Assembly: GCA_002386525.1 (NCBI GenBank)
Contig: DGIS01000007.1
Coordinates: 219,388 to 283,387 of the forward strand
Reading direction: 5' to 3'
From: Sphingobacterium sp. UBA4616
Lineage (GTDB): Bacteria; Bacteroidota; Bacteroidia; Sphingobacteriales; Sphingobacteriaceae
Length of the DNA stretch: 64,000 bases
Part shown: in pieces, positions 36,738-46,335 of the stretch
Layout: every line of letters begins with the position of its first letter
How positions within the stretch are numbered: the first letter of the stretch is position 1
Notes under the pieces: generated by a model
Told to the model about the DNA's origin: nothing
The model's input: only the letters and a program-made list of their open reading frames with translations
Database searches by the model: none
Program-made: the position numbers and the translations under genes

Positions 36738-38267
36738 TTATTTCAAAAGCCACATCAATTGGTTGATTTCATCCTTACCGCCATATTGGCGGGCGAGTGC
36801 TTCATCCAGATTTTGTCCGTTATAGTTGTACTCACTGGCTGGATAACGCCAACGAACAGGTATTTTGGTTGGATCATCTGCATTTAAACTGGATTCTGGG
36901 TTGATTTTCCATTTTGGGTAACCCGTACGACGATAATCGTAGTAGGGATTTATTCGTCCCTGCAAGAAACTAGCTAAATACTTTTGCGTCATAATTGCCT
37001 CAATCTGCGCTTCTTTAGCAGCAGGGAATTGATTACCATAGGAAGCAGTAGCACTGGCGATATAGGCTTCATCCAAGGGCATATTGTGTGTGTATTGGCT
37101 AGTATTTGGGGTGTTGTCAGCAATGAATTTCATTGCTGACTCAATACCTTTTTTATACCAATTGACTGAAGACTCTGTAACCCATCCTCTTGCAGCTGCT
37201 TCAGCAACTACAAAACATAGATGCGCATAGCTGTACTGTTGCGTTGGTTCGCCACTTACGAGCTCAGTATAGCGATCATTCAATTTAGAATAATCGTTTT
37301 TCTTCTTCAAGTCCGCAATATCGCCAAATGCCAATGATGGATCAATACCAACGTATGCTTCGAAATCACTCACTTGCTTGCCATTGGCAATTTGCAAAGC
37401 TGATGGATTTGCATAGAAAAATAGCCTTCTATCTTTATACTGCTTCAAACGATCGATAATCTCCGTAGACACAACGGGATAAATAACGAAACTATTACTG
37501 ATTTTATAAAAAGGATAGGTTTGACCACTTTTATCCGAGCGTACTAACTGAAAATTATCGGCATTCGCTGTGAATATAGGCTTGTTCGTTAGAATCGATT
37601 GAAACCGTCCCTTTAAATTCAAATCTGCATCAGCTTCCTTTTTGCTCAATTGGATCAGTACATTTAACGCAAAACTGTTGACAAGCTTTCTCCATTTTGT
37701 TATATCTCCACCATACATCGGATCGCCTGCAAATTTTGCTCCGCTTGCAAAGAGCTGATCTGCTTTTTCTAATTCATCAAGAATACCCAAAAAGACTTCC
37801 TTTTGGCTGTCGTATTTTGGAAAATATGTTTTGTCAGACTCCCCTTTTAATGCTTCTTTATAAGGTATATCTCCAACACTCATGGTAGCCTCATAAAATT
37901 TTACAGCCCTAGCGAAATACATTAATCCATTGTAGGAATTTGCTAACACATCTGTCGAAGCATACTGTCCCATAAAGTGAGCATCATTGATTGCATTCAT
38001 CGATATACTCCCTTCACCGAATCCGTTATATTGATACCCTTCAACCAATTCCGTCCATGCAATCTCCTTTGTTAATAAATAGGGCTGCATAAATGATTTC
38101 TGAGTAGGCTGGTTCGCTAAATTTAATATGATACGAGTCGCTAACATCGAAGAATTCACTTGAACAGGAGTTTCCGGATTCGTGTTTATCTCATCAAATT
38201 TTGAACAACTTGCCAATGAGATTAAACTCCCCATGGCAATATATATACACATTTTTTTCGTTTTCAT
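36738..38267 (-). CDS. SusD-like_2 family lipoprotein paired with the STN-type SusC
   Basis: A 509-residue lipoprotein (lipobox SLASC, Cys21) starting SKFDEINTNPETPVQV, the hallmark of the SusD/RagB nutrient-binding group usually classed as SusD-like_2. It contains FARAVKFYEATMSVGDIPYKEALKG, YLASFLQGRINPYYDYRRTGYP and a C-terminal PVRWRYPASEYNYN followed by GGKDEINQLMWLL. These features are typical of SusD-like_2 proteins, whose ligands are often not simple glycans (peptides or glycoproteins in several cases). It follows susC by 17 bp. Confidence 0.93.
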   Translation of the reverse strand: MKTKKMCIYIAMGSLISLASCSKFDEINTNPETPVQVNSSMLATRIILNLANQPTQKSFMQPYLLTKEIAWTELVEGYQYNGFGEGSISMNAINDAHFMGQYASTDVLANSYNGLMYFARAVKFYEATMSVGDIPYKEALKGESDKTYFPKYDSQKEVFLGILDELEKADQLFASGAKFAGDPMYGGDITKWRKLVNSFALNVLIQLSKKEADADLNLKGRFQSILTNKPIFTANADNFQLVRSDKSGQTYPFYKISNSFVIYPVVSTEIIDRLKQYKDRRLFFYANPSALQIANGKQVSDFEAYVGIDPSLAFGDIADLKKKNDYSKLNDRYTELVSGEPTQQYSYAHLCFVVAEAAARGWVTESSVNWYKKGIESAMKFIADNTPNTSQYTHNMPLDEAYIASATASYGNQFPAAKEAQIEAIMTQKYLASFLQGRINPYYDYRRTGYPKWKINPESSLNADDPTKIPVRWRYPASEYNYNGQNLDEALARQYGGKDEINQLMWLLK

Positions 38268-38284
38268 CTTAATTTTACTGGTTT

Positions 38285-41200
38285 TTAGAAAGTTACATTT
38301 AAATTAAAACCTATGTAACGCATAGATGGTGAGTTCAAATCTTCTGAACCTACATCTGGATCAGAAAAACGGTATTCTTTTGTCCAAAGAAGCAAATTCT
38401 GCCCAGTAACCCCCACACTGGCACGCTTAGCTTTAAATTTAGATGCTAATTTCTCAGGGACGCGATAATTGAGCGATAGCTCGCGAAGTTTAATAAATGT
38501 CTCATCCCAATAATTACGTCTTCCAGAATACGCAGATTTCCAATAGGTCTCATAAGAAACTACTTTATCATTGTCTGCAAAAACACGCGTGTCTTCTGCA
38601 ATTTGTCCGTATTTATCATACGTAACACCTCCTGAAACGATCTTCACACCAGGTGCAACAAACGTTTTATTACCATTAACGACCTCTTCGTAACGATATG
38701 AATTGTCTGAATCAGGATGCGCACCCGTCTGCCATAAACGAGCGTTCATACCTGAATAAGACATTCCTTTTATTCGACCGTCAACACTCAAAGAAAGCGA
38801 GAAGTCTTTGTAACGAAATTGATTTGTCAATCCACCGAACCATTTTGGGGCAGTATAACCATACAACTGAGCAGCATATTTTGCAGATATTGGCATTCCC
38901 GAAGCATTGTTAACAATCTGACCGTCAGGCGATCTTTCCCAATCCTTTACTGTAATATAATCCGTCCTAGCTCCTGTTTTAACGTATAATGCATCTGCAG
39001 AATAAACAGGATCAAGCTTGTGGAAGAATTCCAAGTTTTGCGACATATTTAAAATAATATCCCATTGGAAATTTTCCTTTTTGATAGCAGCTGTACCCAA
39101 TGTAATTTCATGACCTTTGGTCATTTTCTCCTCTTGCGTATTAATTAACCGCGAAGTAAAGCCTGATGACCCCGATATGGTTGCATAAGTTGTTACATTA
39201 TGTAGTAGACGATAATAGCGGGTATAATTACCATAGAATCGATTTTTCCATAATCCAAAATCAAAACCGAACTCTGTTAAATCGCGCTGCGTAGGTGATA
39301 TGGAGTAATCCTTGATTGAATTCGGATAAGAAGCGGTTGGCAATCCATCCCACACATTGTTGCTAATTGTAAAGGCCTGGTTTATTTCATATGGAGAAGG
39401 TACTGTCTTCGTAACGGCCCAAGATCCACGGATTTTAAACATATCCAACCAAGCTGGCTTATTTCCTATAAGATCACTTACGACTATACTACTTGAAACT
39501 GAAGGATAAAAATAGGAACGTTGTTCTTTAGATAAAGCCGAAGACCAATCGTTACGTCCTGTCGCTTCTACAAAAACAGCATTACGCCAGGAGACAGAAA
39601 GGCGTCCATAGGTGCTGTTGACCATTTCTTTTGTTTTACTTTCAACAGTCGACACTGGATCAATTGAGTTTCGAAGTGAGTAAAAACCTGGAATCGATAA
39701 CCCATTGACTGTAGTAGCTGTAACGGCATTGTCACGTCGATAAAAAAGAGCACCGCCCACTAATCCGTCGAAGCCAAAATCACCAACTTTCTTTTTCGCT
39801 GTAAAGATTACGTCATTTGTTGTACTAAAACCATCCTGATTTTGCATCCAATACTTTCCTTTACTGTCAAAGCCGGAATATCCCCCCCTCGTACCATAAA
39901 TGCCCATTGGATTGCGTTGCTCTCGTCTTTGTCCATAATAATCATATCCTGTACGTACCATCAGTTTCCCCCAATCAGAAACCTTATAATTCAAGGTCAA
40001 GGCAGCGTTCATCTTATTAACCAGCTCAGGGGTAACCTTCTCATAGGCCGTTAAATATGGATTATCATACCAGGCTTTATACATCCAATTTTGAGATTGA
40101 TCTTTAATCAACCAATAATCTTTGTAATCCTGTAAATTATACTCAGGCCCAGTCCAGACGAGAATATTGTAAATATATCCCTGATCATTATATCCTGCGC
40201 CAAAATTACTTGTTGCTGAACGACGGTTATAGGCAAGGCGCGTTTCTATATCAACTTTTTCGCTAATCTTGGTCTGCCCAGCGACAGACATGTTTGTCAT
40301 ATTCAGCTTTTGGTTTGGATATTGCCCTTTATTATAGATATGATTGATCGACGTTCTAATACTTCCGTGTTCACCCTGATTGGTAAAACTCACGGAGTTA
40401 TTGGATATAAATCCCGGCTCAAGGAAATTCTTAAAATTGTCCTTGCCCCGGGAAAGCAACTCCATCTCTTCTAGTTGTTTTGTCTGTGGGTTCCATTGTT
40501 TGGCTGTACGCCCAATATCCAGTTTATCTCCCCACACATAATCATCATTATTAAACTTTCCCCCTTCACCTGAAGAGTAACCATGTTGTACCTCGGGCAA
40601 AGCTAGATAACCCGAAAAAAACATGTTATTGCTATTGACGGAGATCTCCGTTCCTTTTTCCGCAAGTCCCTTTTTTGTCGTAATCATAATGGCCCCACCA
40701 GCCCCCATGCTACCGTACAAGGCCGTTGCGGTTGCACCTTTCAGAACGTTCATATCTTCGATATTATCTACCGGCACATCACGTAGGGTAAGATTTTCAT
40801 AGGCGACACCATCGATCACCAAAATAGGCGTTAGTCCCCTTACTTGGATTTGGGGTGTACTGTTAAACTCCGTACTGTTCAAAACACGGACACCCGAAAT
40901 ACGTCCGGTCAATGTGGTTCCTACATCAACCCCCTTTACACGCGTCAGATCATCACCTTTAATGCTTTGCGTTGCATATCCCAGTGCTTTTTGTTCTCTC
41001 TTTATACCCAGTGCCGTTACAACAACTTCACCGAGCTCTTCGGAAGATTTGCCTAACTTAATAACATCAGCATTTGAAGCGGATACTTCACTTGTCTGAT
41101 AACCAATATAGGAGATCAATAAAATGGCATCGTCTGCCACATTTGCAAATCGAAAAGTGCCTTGCTGATCGGTCGTTGTTACTTGTGTACTGCCTTTAAC

Positions 41201-41623
41201 ACGTACCGTGACTCCAGCGATAGGCTGCCCCGTTTCTTGGTCGACAACCTTTCCTCGGATCTCTTTGGCTGCATTAGAAACCGGCTTTTCGTTTTTAACC
41301 TTAGTATCGTTGCCCGTTTTCCTCGATATCACATAAAGCTTCTCATCAATTTTTTTGACCTCAAGATTTCCGTTAGAAATGGTCTGTATAAATTGAACGA
41401 TTTGCTCCTTTTTCAGTTTATCAAGGTCGGCGGCTTCATTGATCTTTTGGTTCGAGATAGAAGCATCATAACCAAATTTGACGTTAAATTTCTGTTCCAT
41501 TCGCGTGAGGAGTTTCCCAATCCCTTCACTGGTAGAAAATTGTGAGGCCAAGGTATGAAGTGCGAGCGACTGAAAGAGCAGTGCACTTCCCATAAGTTTT
41601 AAATAGTAATTGGTCCTTTTCAT
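38285..41623 (-). CDS. SusC/RagA TonB-dependent transporter with N-terminal STN signalling domain
   Basis: A 1112-residue receptor: signal, STN (secretin/TonB short N-terminal) domain (about 40-107, IGKLLTRMEQKFNVKFGYD to LYVISRK), carboxypeptidase-regulatory-like domain (about 122-205), linker LGEVVVTALGIKREQKALGYA, plug with PILVIDGVAYENLTLRDVP and LKGATATALYGSMGAGGA, then the barrel ending FNLNVTF. The STN domain contacts a FecR anti-sigma factor, and the gene directly before this one encodes FecR (3-bp gap). It is thus a transducer that reports substrate binding as well as a transporter. No glycoside hydrolase is in the unit, so the substrate cannot be deduced. Confidence 0.95.
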   Translation of the reverse strand: MKRTNYYLKLMGSALLFQSLALHTLASQFSTSEGIGKLLTRMEQKFNVKFGYDASISNQKINEAADLDKLKKEQIVQFIQTISNGNLEVKKIDEKLYVISRKTGNDTKVKNEKPVSNAAKEIRGKVVDQETGQPIAGVTVRVKGSTQVTTTDQQGTFRFANVADDAILLISYIGYQTSEVSASNADVIKLGKSSEELGEVVVTALGIKREQKALGYATQSIKGDDLTRVKGVDVGTTLTGRISGVRVLNSTEFNSTPQIQVRGLTPILVIDGVAYENLTLRDVPVDNIEDMNVLKGATATALYGSMGAGGAIMITTKKGLAEKGTEISVNSNNMFFSGYLALPEVQHGYSSGEGGKFNNDDYVWGDKLDIGRTAKQWNPQTKQLEEMELLSRGKDNFKNFLEPGFISNNSVSFTNQGEHGSIRTSINHIYNKGQYPNQKLNMTNMSVAGQTKISEKVDIETRLAYNRRSATSNFGAGYNDQGYIYNILVWTGPEYNLQDYKDYWLIKDQSQNWMYKAWYDNPYLTAYEKVTPELVNKMNAALTLNYKVSDWGKLMVRTGYDYYGQRREQRNPMGIYGTRGGYSGFDSKGKYWMQNQDGFSTTNDVIFTAKKKVGDFGFDGLVGGALFYRRDNAVTATTVNGLSIPGFYSLRNSIDPVSTVESKTKEMVNSTYGRLSVSWRNAVFVEATGRNDWSSALSKEQRSYFYPSVSSSIVVSDLIGNKPAWLDMFKIRGSWAVTKTVPSPYEINQAFTISNNVWDGLPTASYPNSIKDYSISPTQRDLTEFGFDFGLWKNRFYGNYTRYYRLLHNVTTYATISGSSGFTSRLINTQEEKMTKGHEITLGTAAIKKENFQWDIILNMSQNLEFFHKLDPVYSADALYVKTGARTDYITVKDWERSPDGQIVNNASGMPISAKYAAQLYGYTAPKWFGGLTNQFRYKDFSLSLSVDGRIKGMSYSGMNARLWQTGAHPDSDNSYRYEEVVNGNKTFVAPGVKIVSGGVTYDKYGQIAEDTRVFADNDKVVSYETYWKSAYSGRRNYWDETFIKLRELSLNYRVPEKLASKFKAKRASVGVTGQNLLLWTKEYRFSDPDVGSEDLNSPSMRYIGFNLNVTF

Positions 41624-41626
41624 AAA

Positions 41627-42586
41627 TTACTTCTTATAGATAATTGTTTGATTAAATGCGGTATTAAGCATCTTGAGTGACTTTTCTAAATCACTAGCAG
41701 GTAGATAACCCGTATAACTTTCAGTCCGGAAGGAATCGATTAATTCAAGATGACTATCGGGATAAAGATTATTTAGATCGGCTACGATCTGCATGAGTGG
41801 AACTTGATTAAATGACAAGAGATCACTCTTCCAGTTCGATGCAATGCTCGTATCCGCTTTGGCAACATTAAATTGTCTTTGTCGCATATCGTAGGCGACT
41901 TTTTGGCCAGGGGTAACAAATGAATATTGCCCGGCACGTGAGACCCGTACTTTACCATGACTCAACACGAGACTGCTACGTCCTTCAGAACAATTTAAAT
42001 TAAATGCGGTGCCTAATACGCGTACATCAAAGTCGCCAGAACTGGCGATTACAAAAGGTTGTTCAGCATTCTTAGCTACTTCAAAAAAAGCTTCCCCCGA
42101 AAGCTTAATCCGACGTAAACTGTCTGTATCAAAATCTGACAACAATTCAATATGTGCACCTTGCCGAAGAGAAACATGTGTACCATCGGGCAATACAAGC
42201 TGCTTAACAAATTTTGTCGGATTGGAATAATGAACAATTTCAGAAACTTTATTAATCTCTTGTTGGCCCTTAAATTTAAATTGGAAGAGGCCAGCAAGAC
42301 CGATTAAAAGTAAACAGGCAGCGGCGGAAATGACAGACCACCGTCTTTTCCAAATAGGTATTAAGCGCGGAGTCAATGACGAACCTGTAATTGTAAAGAA
42401 GATATCCTCGGAAGTCGTTTTATTTAGTTCACAATCGCGATTGTCCAGCGAAACTACCTCCTCGACATCTGGAAGTTCATCCCTGTCACAAGAAGTCAGT
42501 AAATCAAGAAATATGGCGTTTTCTTCGGGACTAAGTTCTCCCTTAAGGAATTTTTTATATAAAGCAGCTATTTTGGAATTCATCAT
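41627..42586 (-). CDS. FecR-type anti-sigma factor
   Basis: A 319-residue single-pass protein. The cytoplasmic N-terminus (1-80) binds sigma; one TM segment (about 84-103, WSVISAAACLLLIGLAGLF); a periplasmic FecR domain (about 125-225, KQLVLPDGTHVSLRQGAHIE, VRVLGTAFNLNC, GKVRVSRAGQYSFVTPGQKV) and a C-terminal DUF4974 domain (about 245-319, LMQIVADLNNLYPDSHLEL, LEKSLKMLNTAFNQTI). It lies between the ECF sigma gene (57 bp upstream) and the STN-type susC (3 bp downstream), the standard order of this trans-envelope circuit. Confidence 0.94.
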   Translation of the reverse strand: MMNSKIAALYKKFLKGELSPEENAIFLDLLTSCDRDELPDVEEVVSLDNRDCELNKTTSEDIFFTITGSSLTPRLIPIWKRRWSVISAAACLLLIGLAGLFQFKFKGQQEINKVSEIVHYSNPTKFVKQLVLPDGTHVSLRQGAHIELLSDFDTDSLRRIKLSGEAFFEVAKNAEQPFVIASSGDFDVRVLGTAFNLNCSEGRSSLVLSHGKVRVSRAGQYSFVTPGQKVAYDMRQRQFNVAKADTSIASNWKSDLLSFNQVPLMQIVADLNNLYPDSHLELIDSFRTESYTGYLPASDLEKSLKMLNTAFNQTIIYKK

Positions 42587-42643
42587 TCTATGCCCATCTT
42601 TAAATACATATACGTACCTAGATGACCGAAAGACGATGCGGTT

Positions 42644-43198
42644 CTAAAAAATTTTTAAAAAAATCAATAGGGCTATTGAAATCTCAAAATGATCAAGAAT
42701 ATATTGCCGAACAAACTTGTTGCCCTTAACCAATTGATCACGGACGGTATTGACGGAAATCCCAAGCCTATCTGCAATTTCCTGATTATCCAAAAACTCT
42801 TCTTTACTCAACAAAAAGATTTCGAGTCGCGATTTTGGGAGTTTTGAAATGGCCTCACGATAAACTCGCTCCAAATCTTTAAACCGAATTGCTTCCTCAT
42901 TCGAATTGTCTACCAATTTGGTCCAATCGATATCTGTAGCCTGAAATTGGAATCTGACCTTTTGTTTCCGCAATTCGTCAAACACAAGGTTCCGGGCAAT
43001 CGTATAGAGATAAGACTGTGGATTTTTATTACCATCCAATTCTTCCCATTTTTTCCAAATGCGGGAGAAGGCTTCTTGTACCAAATCTGCGGCAGCTGGT
43101 TCTTCTTTAAGGTGTAAATAAGCATATTTATACACTTTATCCTTGTACAGCAAAAAGAATGTTTTAAAATCCAGGACATTATTATTTTCAATAGGCAT
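42644..43198 (-). CDS. ECF sigma factor (FecI/SigE-like)
   Basis: A 184-residue RNA polymerase sigma factor. Region 2 (about 20-90) includes AADLVQEAFSRIWKKWEEL and YLYTIARNLVFDELRK; region 4 (about 120-175) includes LPKSRLEIFLL and the HTH IADRLGISVNTVRDQLVK. It is expected to transcribe the downstream FecR-SusC-SusD genes when released. A hydrophobic C-terminal tail (ISIALLIFLKIF) is present, slightly longer than region 4 needs. The 294-bp region upstream (43199-43492) holds only the DUF3843 terminator and AT-rich DNA; no consensus promoter was recognised. Confidence 0.94.
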   Translation of the reverse strand: MPIENNNVLDFKTFFLLYKDKVYKYAYLHLKEEPAAADLVQEAFSRIWKKWEELDGNKNPQSYLYTIARNLVFDELRKQKVRFQFQATDIDWTKLVDNSNEEAIRFKDLERVYREAISKLPKSRLEIFLLSKEEFLDNQEIADRLGISVNTVRDQLVKGNKFVRQYILDHFEISIALLIFLKIF

Positions 43199-43420
43199 TC
43201 TTCATCACTTATAATTGATCCTACAAGTTTAGTGAGAATTTTTTAAAATATACCATGAGACGCACATCATATACGACCTATAAATCGCAGTTTTACAAGT
43301 GATAACACTTTAATTATAATGAATTTATATTAAATTAACACAATGGGTAATCGGCGCTCCATTAAAAATACTGTGATCACTGAATCATATAACCTTATAC
43401 ATCCTGGACAAGCTGGAAAT

Positions 43421-43459
43421 AAAAAAGTCTCTTTGCAATAAGCAAGGAGACTTTTTTTT
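43421..43459. terminator. Bidirectional rho-independent terminator after the DUF3843 gene
   Basis: A 14-bp stem with one mismatch (43423-43436 with 43442-43455, loop 5 nt) with A/T runs on both sides. It is about 38 bp past the DUF3843 stop on the minus strand. Confidence 0.8.
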
Positions 43460-43492
43460 ATGGTCCTGTAATTTTATAGCAGACTACACGAG

Positions 43493-45076
43493 CTATTTTA
43501 ATAACGGAAATGGTCCTAAAAAGTAAGTTCCGCGTTTATAGAAACGGAGAAAGAAATCAAGTACCTTATCGTTCACAGGAAAGAAAAATTGCTTATCCAC
43601 CTCTGCCTTAAATAGATTAATATAATACTTAGGTAACTCGCTTGGAAAGAAATCTTCAACCAAAAGATTCAAGAAATACCGTGCATAAGGCAGTTCTTCC
43701 TCACTATCCTTCACTATAAAGCTGTTAGTATCTAATGGAAAAAATTCTTCTATGCCGCCGAACACTTCCAAACCAGTTTTAGGATTAAAGAAAACCGTCA
43801 CTTTAGCATCTTCTGTAAGATCCAGGTTTGATTCAGGAAGCGGGGATTCTTCTTTACTGGGATATTTTTGCTGATATTTCTTAAAAAAATCAGTTGCAAA
43901 TTCCTTTACTTCTTTTCCTTCCATAAACGCAACTGCTGCCTTATGTTCTGCTTGGAATAATTTGCCCATATCTTTCAGCTGCTTTTCAGTTTTCTTTAAG
44001 CTCTTATCCTTTCCATTCAATGCCTCAATACGATACGTCATCTCATACTGCTCAGGTAAATCAAAATTTACTTCGTCGGGGTTAACAACGGTCATGATTC
44101 CAGACAAGTTCCAGGCATCTTTCCATGGTACAATTTCCATGTAGAAAGATAACGTTTCTGTAGGCTCAACAAATTGCTGTATGGAGTCCTTAAAGATCTT
44201 AAACGGAGTTTTTGTGCCGATATGCTTTACATGCACATACAGCTCGTCTGTCTTTACATATTCAAAAAAGCTATTGATGCGGTTACCTAGCGTTTTGACA
44301 ATACGGTATAGCGCATGTTCCTTTCCTATCACCTCAGCGACAAATTCAGAAGCCTTCAATGCAAACAAATGTAGTCTATAATTATTGAAGTGGTTGTCTC
44401 GCACACGATAGATCATCTGTTGTAATTGATTTTGGTCGTGTTGATATCGTCCAATCTCAGCAACTTGCATCAAATGATTCAAATTGGTATTATATTCGCC
44501 CGCCGTCAGGTAATTTGTAGCAACAAGTTTCTCTATAAAATTACGGACGTCAAAATAACTCGCACCTTCTTCCAAAACATATTCTAGCTTTAACTTCTCA
44601 TTTTCAGGCGCAACCTCATAATGCTCTTCCAAAATTGAATAGGCCAAATCTGTAATCAACTGAATCAAACGTCCACGTGGATCGATAAACAAATGTGGAT
44701 TACGTTCGCTGAAAAACAACCAAGTCAATACAGCAATATCTTCGCTATTAATATCCTCGGCGTAATAATCTGTCAAGGCATCATCAGTATAGAAAGGTAG
44801 AAGTTGATTATACAGTTCTGTATGGATTGTTCTAAATGCGGAAAAAATTCCTGTTTTTGCGATAACATCTTCTAAGTAACAGGTCAGATAGATACTCAAT
44901 GTTTTTAAAGCATCTGTATGTATTAGATCATTCGTTTCTTGCTCCTCAAACCAAAGCGTAGATAAACTATCATTGATTTCATTTGCAACACGTAAATAAT
45001 AACTATCTATTTCATTTGTTTTTTGATAAGTGTGGTGTGCAATCCAATCTTGAATAAAAATTCTGTTTCCTCTCAT
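43493..45076 (-). CDS. DUF3843-family protein, function unknown
   Basis: I place the start at the ATG 45076-45074 (MRGNRIFIQDWIAHHTYQ), giving 527 residues; an upstream in-frame ATG at 45145 would add 23 poorly conserved-looking residues. There is no signal peptide or TM segment, so it is probably cytoplasmic. The IxIxDWxxxxxYxK...DxYYLxxAN beginning matches my memory of DUF3843 proteins of Bacteroidota. The rest is a mixed alpha/beta protein, with acidic, lysine-rich stretches around 370-440 and LPKYYINLFKAEVD near the end. It stands alone between terminators, so the neighbourhood gives no functional hint. Confidence 0.7.
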   Translation of the reverse strand: MRGNRIFIQDWIAHHTYQKTNEIDSYYLRVANEINDSLSTLWFEEQETNDLIHTDALKTLSIYLTCYLEDVIAKTGIFSAFRTIHTELYNQLLPFYTDDALTDYYAEDINSEDIAVLTWLFFSERNPHLFIDPRGRLIQLITDLAYSILEEHYEVAPENEKLKLEYVLEEGASYFDVRNFIEKLVATNYLTAGEYNTNLNHLMQVAEIGRYQHDQNQLQQMIYRVRDNHFNNYRLHLFALKASEFVAEVIGKEHALYRIVKTLGNRINSFFEYVKTDELYVHVKHIGTKTPFKIFKDSIQQFVEPTETLSFYMEIVPWKDAWNLSGIMTVVNPDEVNFDLPEQYEMTYRIEALNGKDKSLKKTEKQLKDMGKLFQAEHKAAVAFMEGKEVKEFATDFFKKYQQKYPSKEESPLPESNLDLTEDAKVTVFFNPKTGLEVFGGIEEFFPLDTNSFIVKDSEEELPYARYFLNLLVEDFFPSELPKYYINLFKAEVDKQFFFPVNDKVLDFFLRFYKRGTYFLGPFPLLK

Positions 45077-45293
45077 ATGAAAAATGCTAAAACCAAAAGT
45101 AGCCAAATTTTCGAAATATCCATATGGGCAAAATATAAACATCAATTAAAATAGTAGACTGTGGTTAAAGCAGTCACAAATAGCAAAAGATACCTAACTA
45201 TTCGAGGTATAATTTACTAACACTGTCCACTGAAGCACTTGCAATTAGCGTAATTCGAGAAATTATACCCGCCAAAAGAATAAAATTGCCACA

Positions 45294-45337
45294 AATAAAA
45301 AGAAGAGATACCCAAATAGATATCTCTTCTTTTTATT
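45294..45337. terminator. Strong bidirectional terminator after cpsB-like gene
   Basis: A perfect 17-bp inverted repeat (45294-45310 with 45321-45337) with a 10-nt loop; the distal arm on each strand is T-rich. It ends the CpsB-like transcript 24 bp past its stop. Confidence 0.85.
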
Positions 45338-45360
45338 AAAAGTTAAAAGGGATCTGTCAA

Positions 45361-46161
45361 TCACCCTGTAGCAATCACATTCTTACTATCACCAAAATGA
45401 TCTTGCAACGTAGGATTCAAAATAGCGCATGTTTTCAATAAATCACGTACCGGATATTTGGCCACAACATCTTCCAGGGCCGCCAAATGCCGTTCGTGGT
45501 GTACATCTGTTCCTACAAAATCATACATCCCCGATTTAATCATAGTTAAGGCTGTAGATTTCACTTCAACACCATAATAACGACTAATTGAGAGCAAATT
45601 AAGCTGTAACATGCACCCTGCATCCTTGATCTGCTTATACATATTGAAGTTGTAATGATAGTAGTTATAACGCTCTGGATGTGCCAAAATAGGTTGATAG
45701 CCCAGATTTTGTATATCCAATATGGTTTGAAATAGCGCTTTGGATTCTTGTAAATAGGACATCTCGATCAATACATATCCCCCCGGCATAACACACAACT
45801 CATTCGATTGGATGAGATTTACAATACCGTCATCAATCATATGCTCTGCAGCGGAATGGATTTCCGGCATATTAGGGAGCCCCTTCATACCAGCTAAAAG
45901 CTTACCCTTAGCCGCTTCAATCGTACGAATTGAATTTGGATGTACACCATCCATAATATGCGGTGTACAGACATATTTCTCAAAGCCCATCCTTCCAAGT
46001 CCTTTCAACAGTGTCAAGGATTGCTCAATAGATTGACTTCCATCGTCTATTCCAGGCAGAATATGGTTGTGCATATCCACTTCCAAGAAGGCCAATTTTC
46101 CCACAACCTTTACTTTTGAATCCTGAGTTTTTTTCCCAAACAGTTTTGAAAATATCCCCAT
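45361..46161 (-). CDS. CpsB/CapC (YwqE)-family PHP tyrosine-protein phosphatase
   Basis: With the start at 46161 (MGIFSKLFGKK) the protein has 266 residues; a longer ORF from 46236 adds 25 residues with no family features. PHP-fold metal motifs are visible: DMHNHILPGIDDGS (His31 and His33), CTPHIMDG, AAEHMIDD, AHPERY and GTDVHHERH. Members dephosphorylate tyrosine kinases that control capsule and exopolysaccharide export. Here there is no Wzc-like kinase or polysaccharide gene next to it, so its partner lies elsewhere. A TACATTTG -7 element precedes it. Confidence 0.9.
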   Translation of the reverse strand: MGIFSKLFGKKTQDSKVKVVGKLAFLEVDMHNHILPGIDDGSQSIEQSLTLLKGLGRMGFEKYVCTPHIMDGVHPNSIRTIEAAKGKLLAGMKGLPNMPEIHSAAEHMIDDGIVNLIQSNELCVMPGGYVLIEMSYLQESKALFQTILDIQNLGYQPILAHPERYNYYHYNFNMYKQIKDAGCMLQLNLLSISRYYGVEVKSTALTMIKSGMYDFVGTDVHHERHLAALEDVVAKYPVRDLLKTCAILNPTLQDHFGDSKNVIATG

Positions 46162-46213
46162 ATTGTGCTGTATAAATCGTTTAGTTAGTCTATTAAAGTA
46201 GTTTGTTAAACAC

Positions 46214-46221
46214 CAAATGTA
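46214..46221 (-). promoter_or_regulatory. Candidate -7 element of the cpsB-like gene
   Basis: Minus strand TACATTTG, an exact TAnnTTTG match, 53 bp before the preferred start at 46161. It lies upstream of 46161 and inside the longer ORF, which supports the shorter start. A TTTG (46237-46234) is present upstream but closer than the usual -33 distance. Confidence 0.4.
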
Positions 46222-46335
46222 CCATAAACAAGCCAAATAAACTTAATATTATTTTAACATTATGAAAATATAACCATAATATTACAAAATTGATCAAAAC
46301 AATAGTGTAATAAATTTGTTTTGACCGCCTTTTAG

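Noticed and set aside
41162..41545. Plus-strand ORF of 127 residues opposite the STN-type susC
   Set aside because: Antisense of the STN and carboxypeptidase-like domains, with no independent support.
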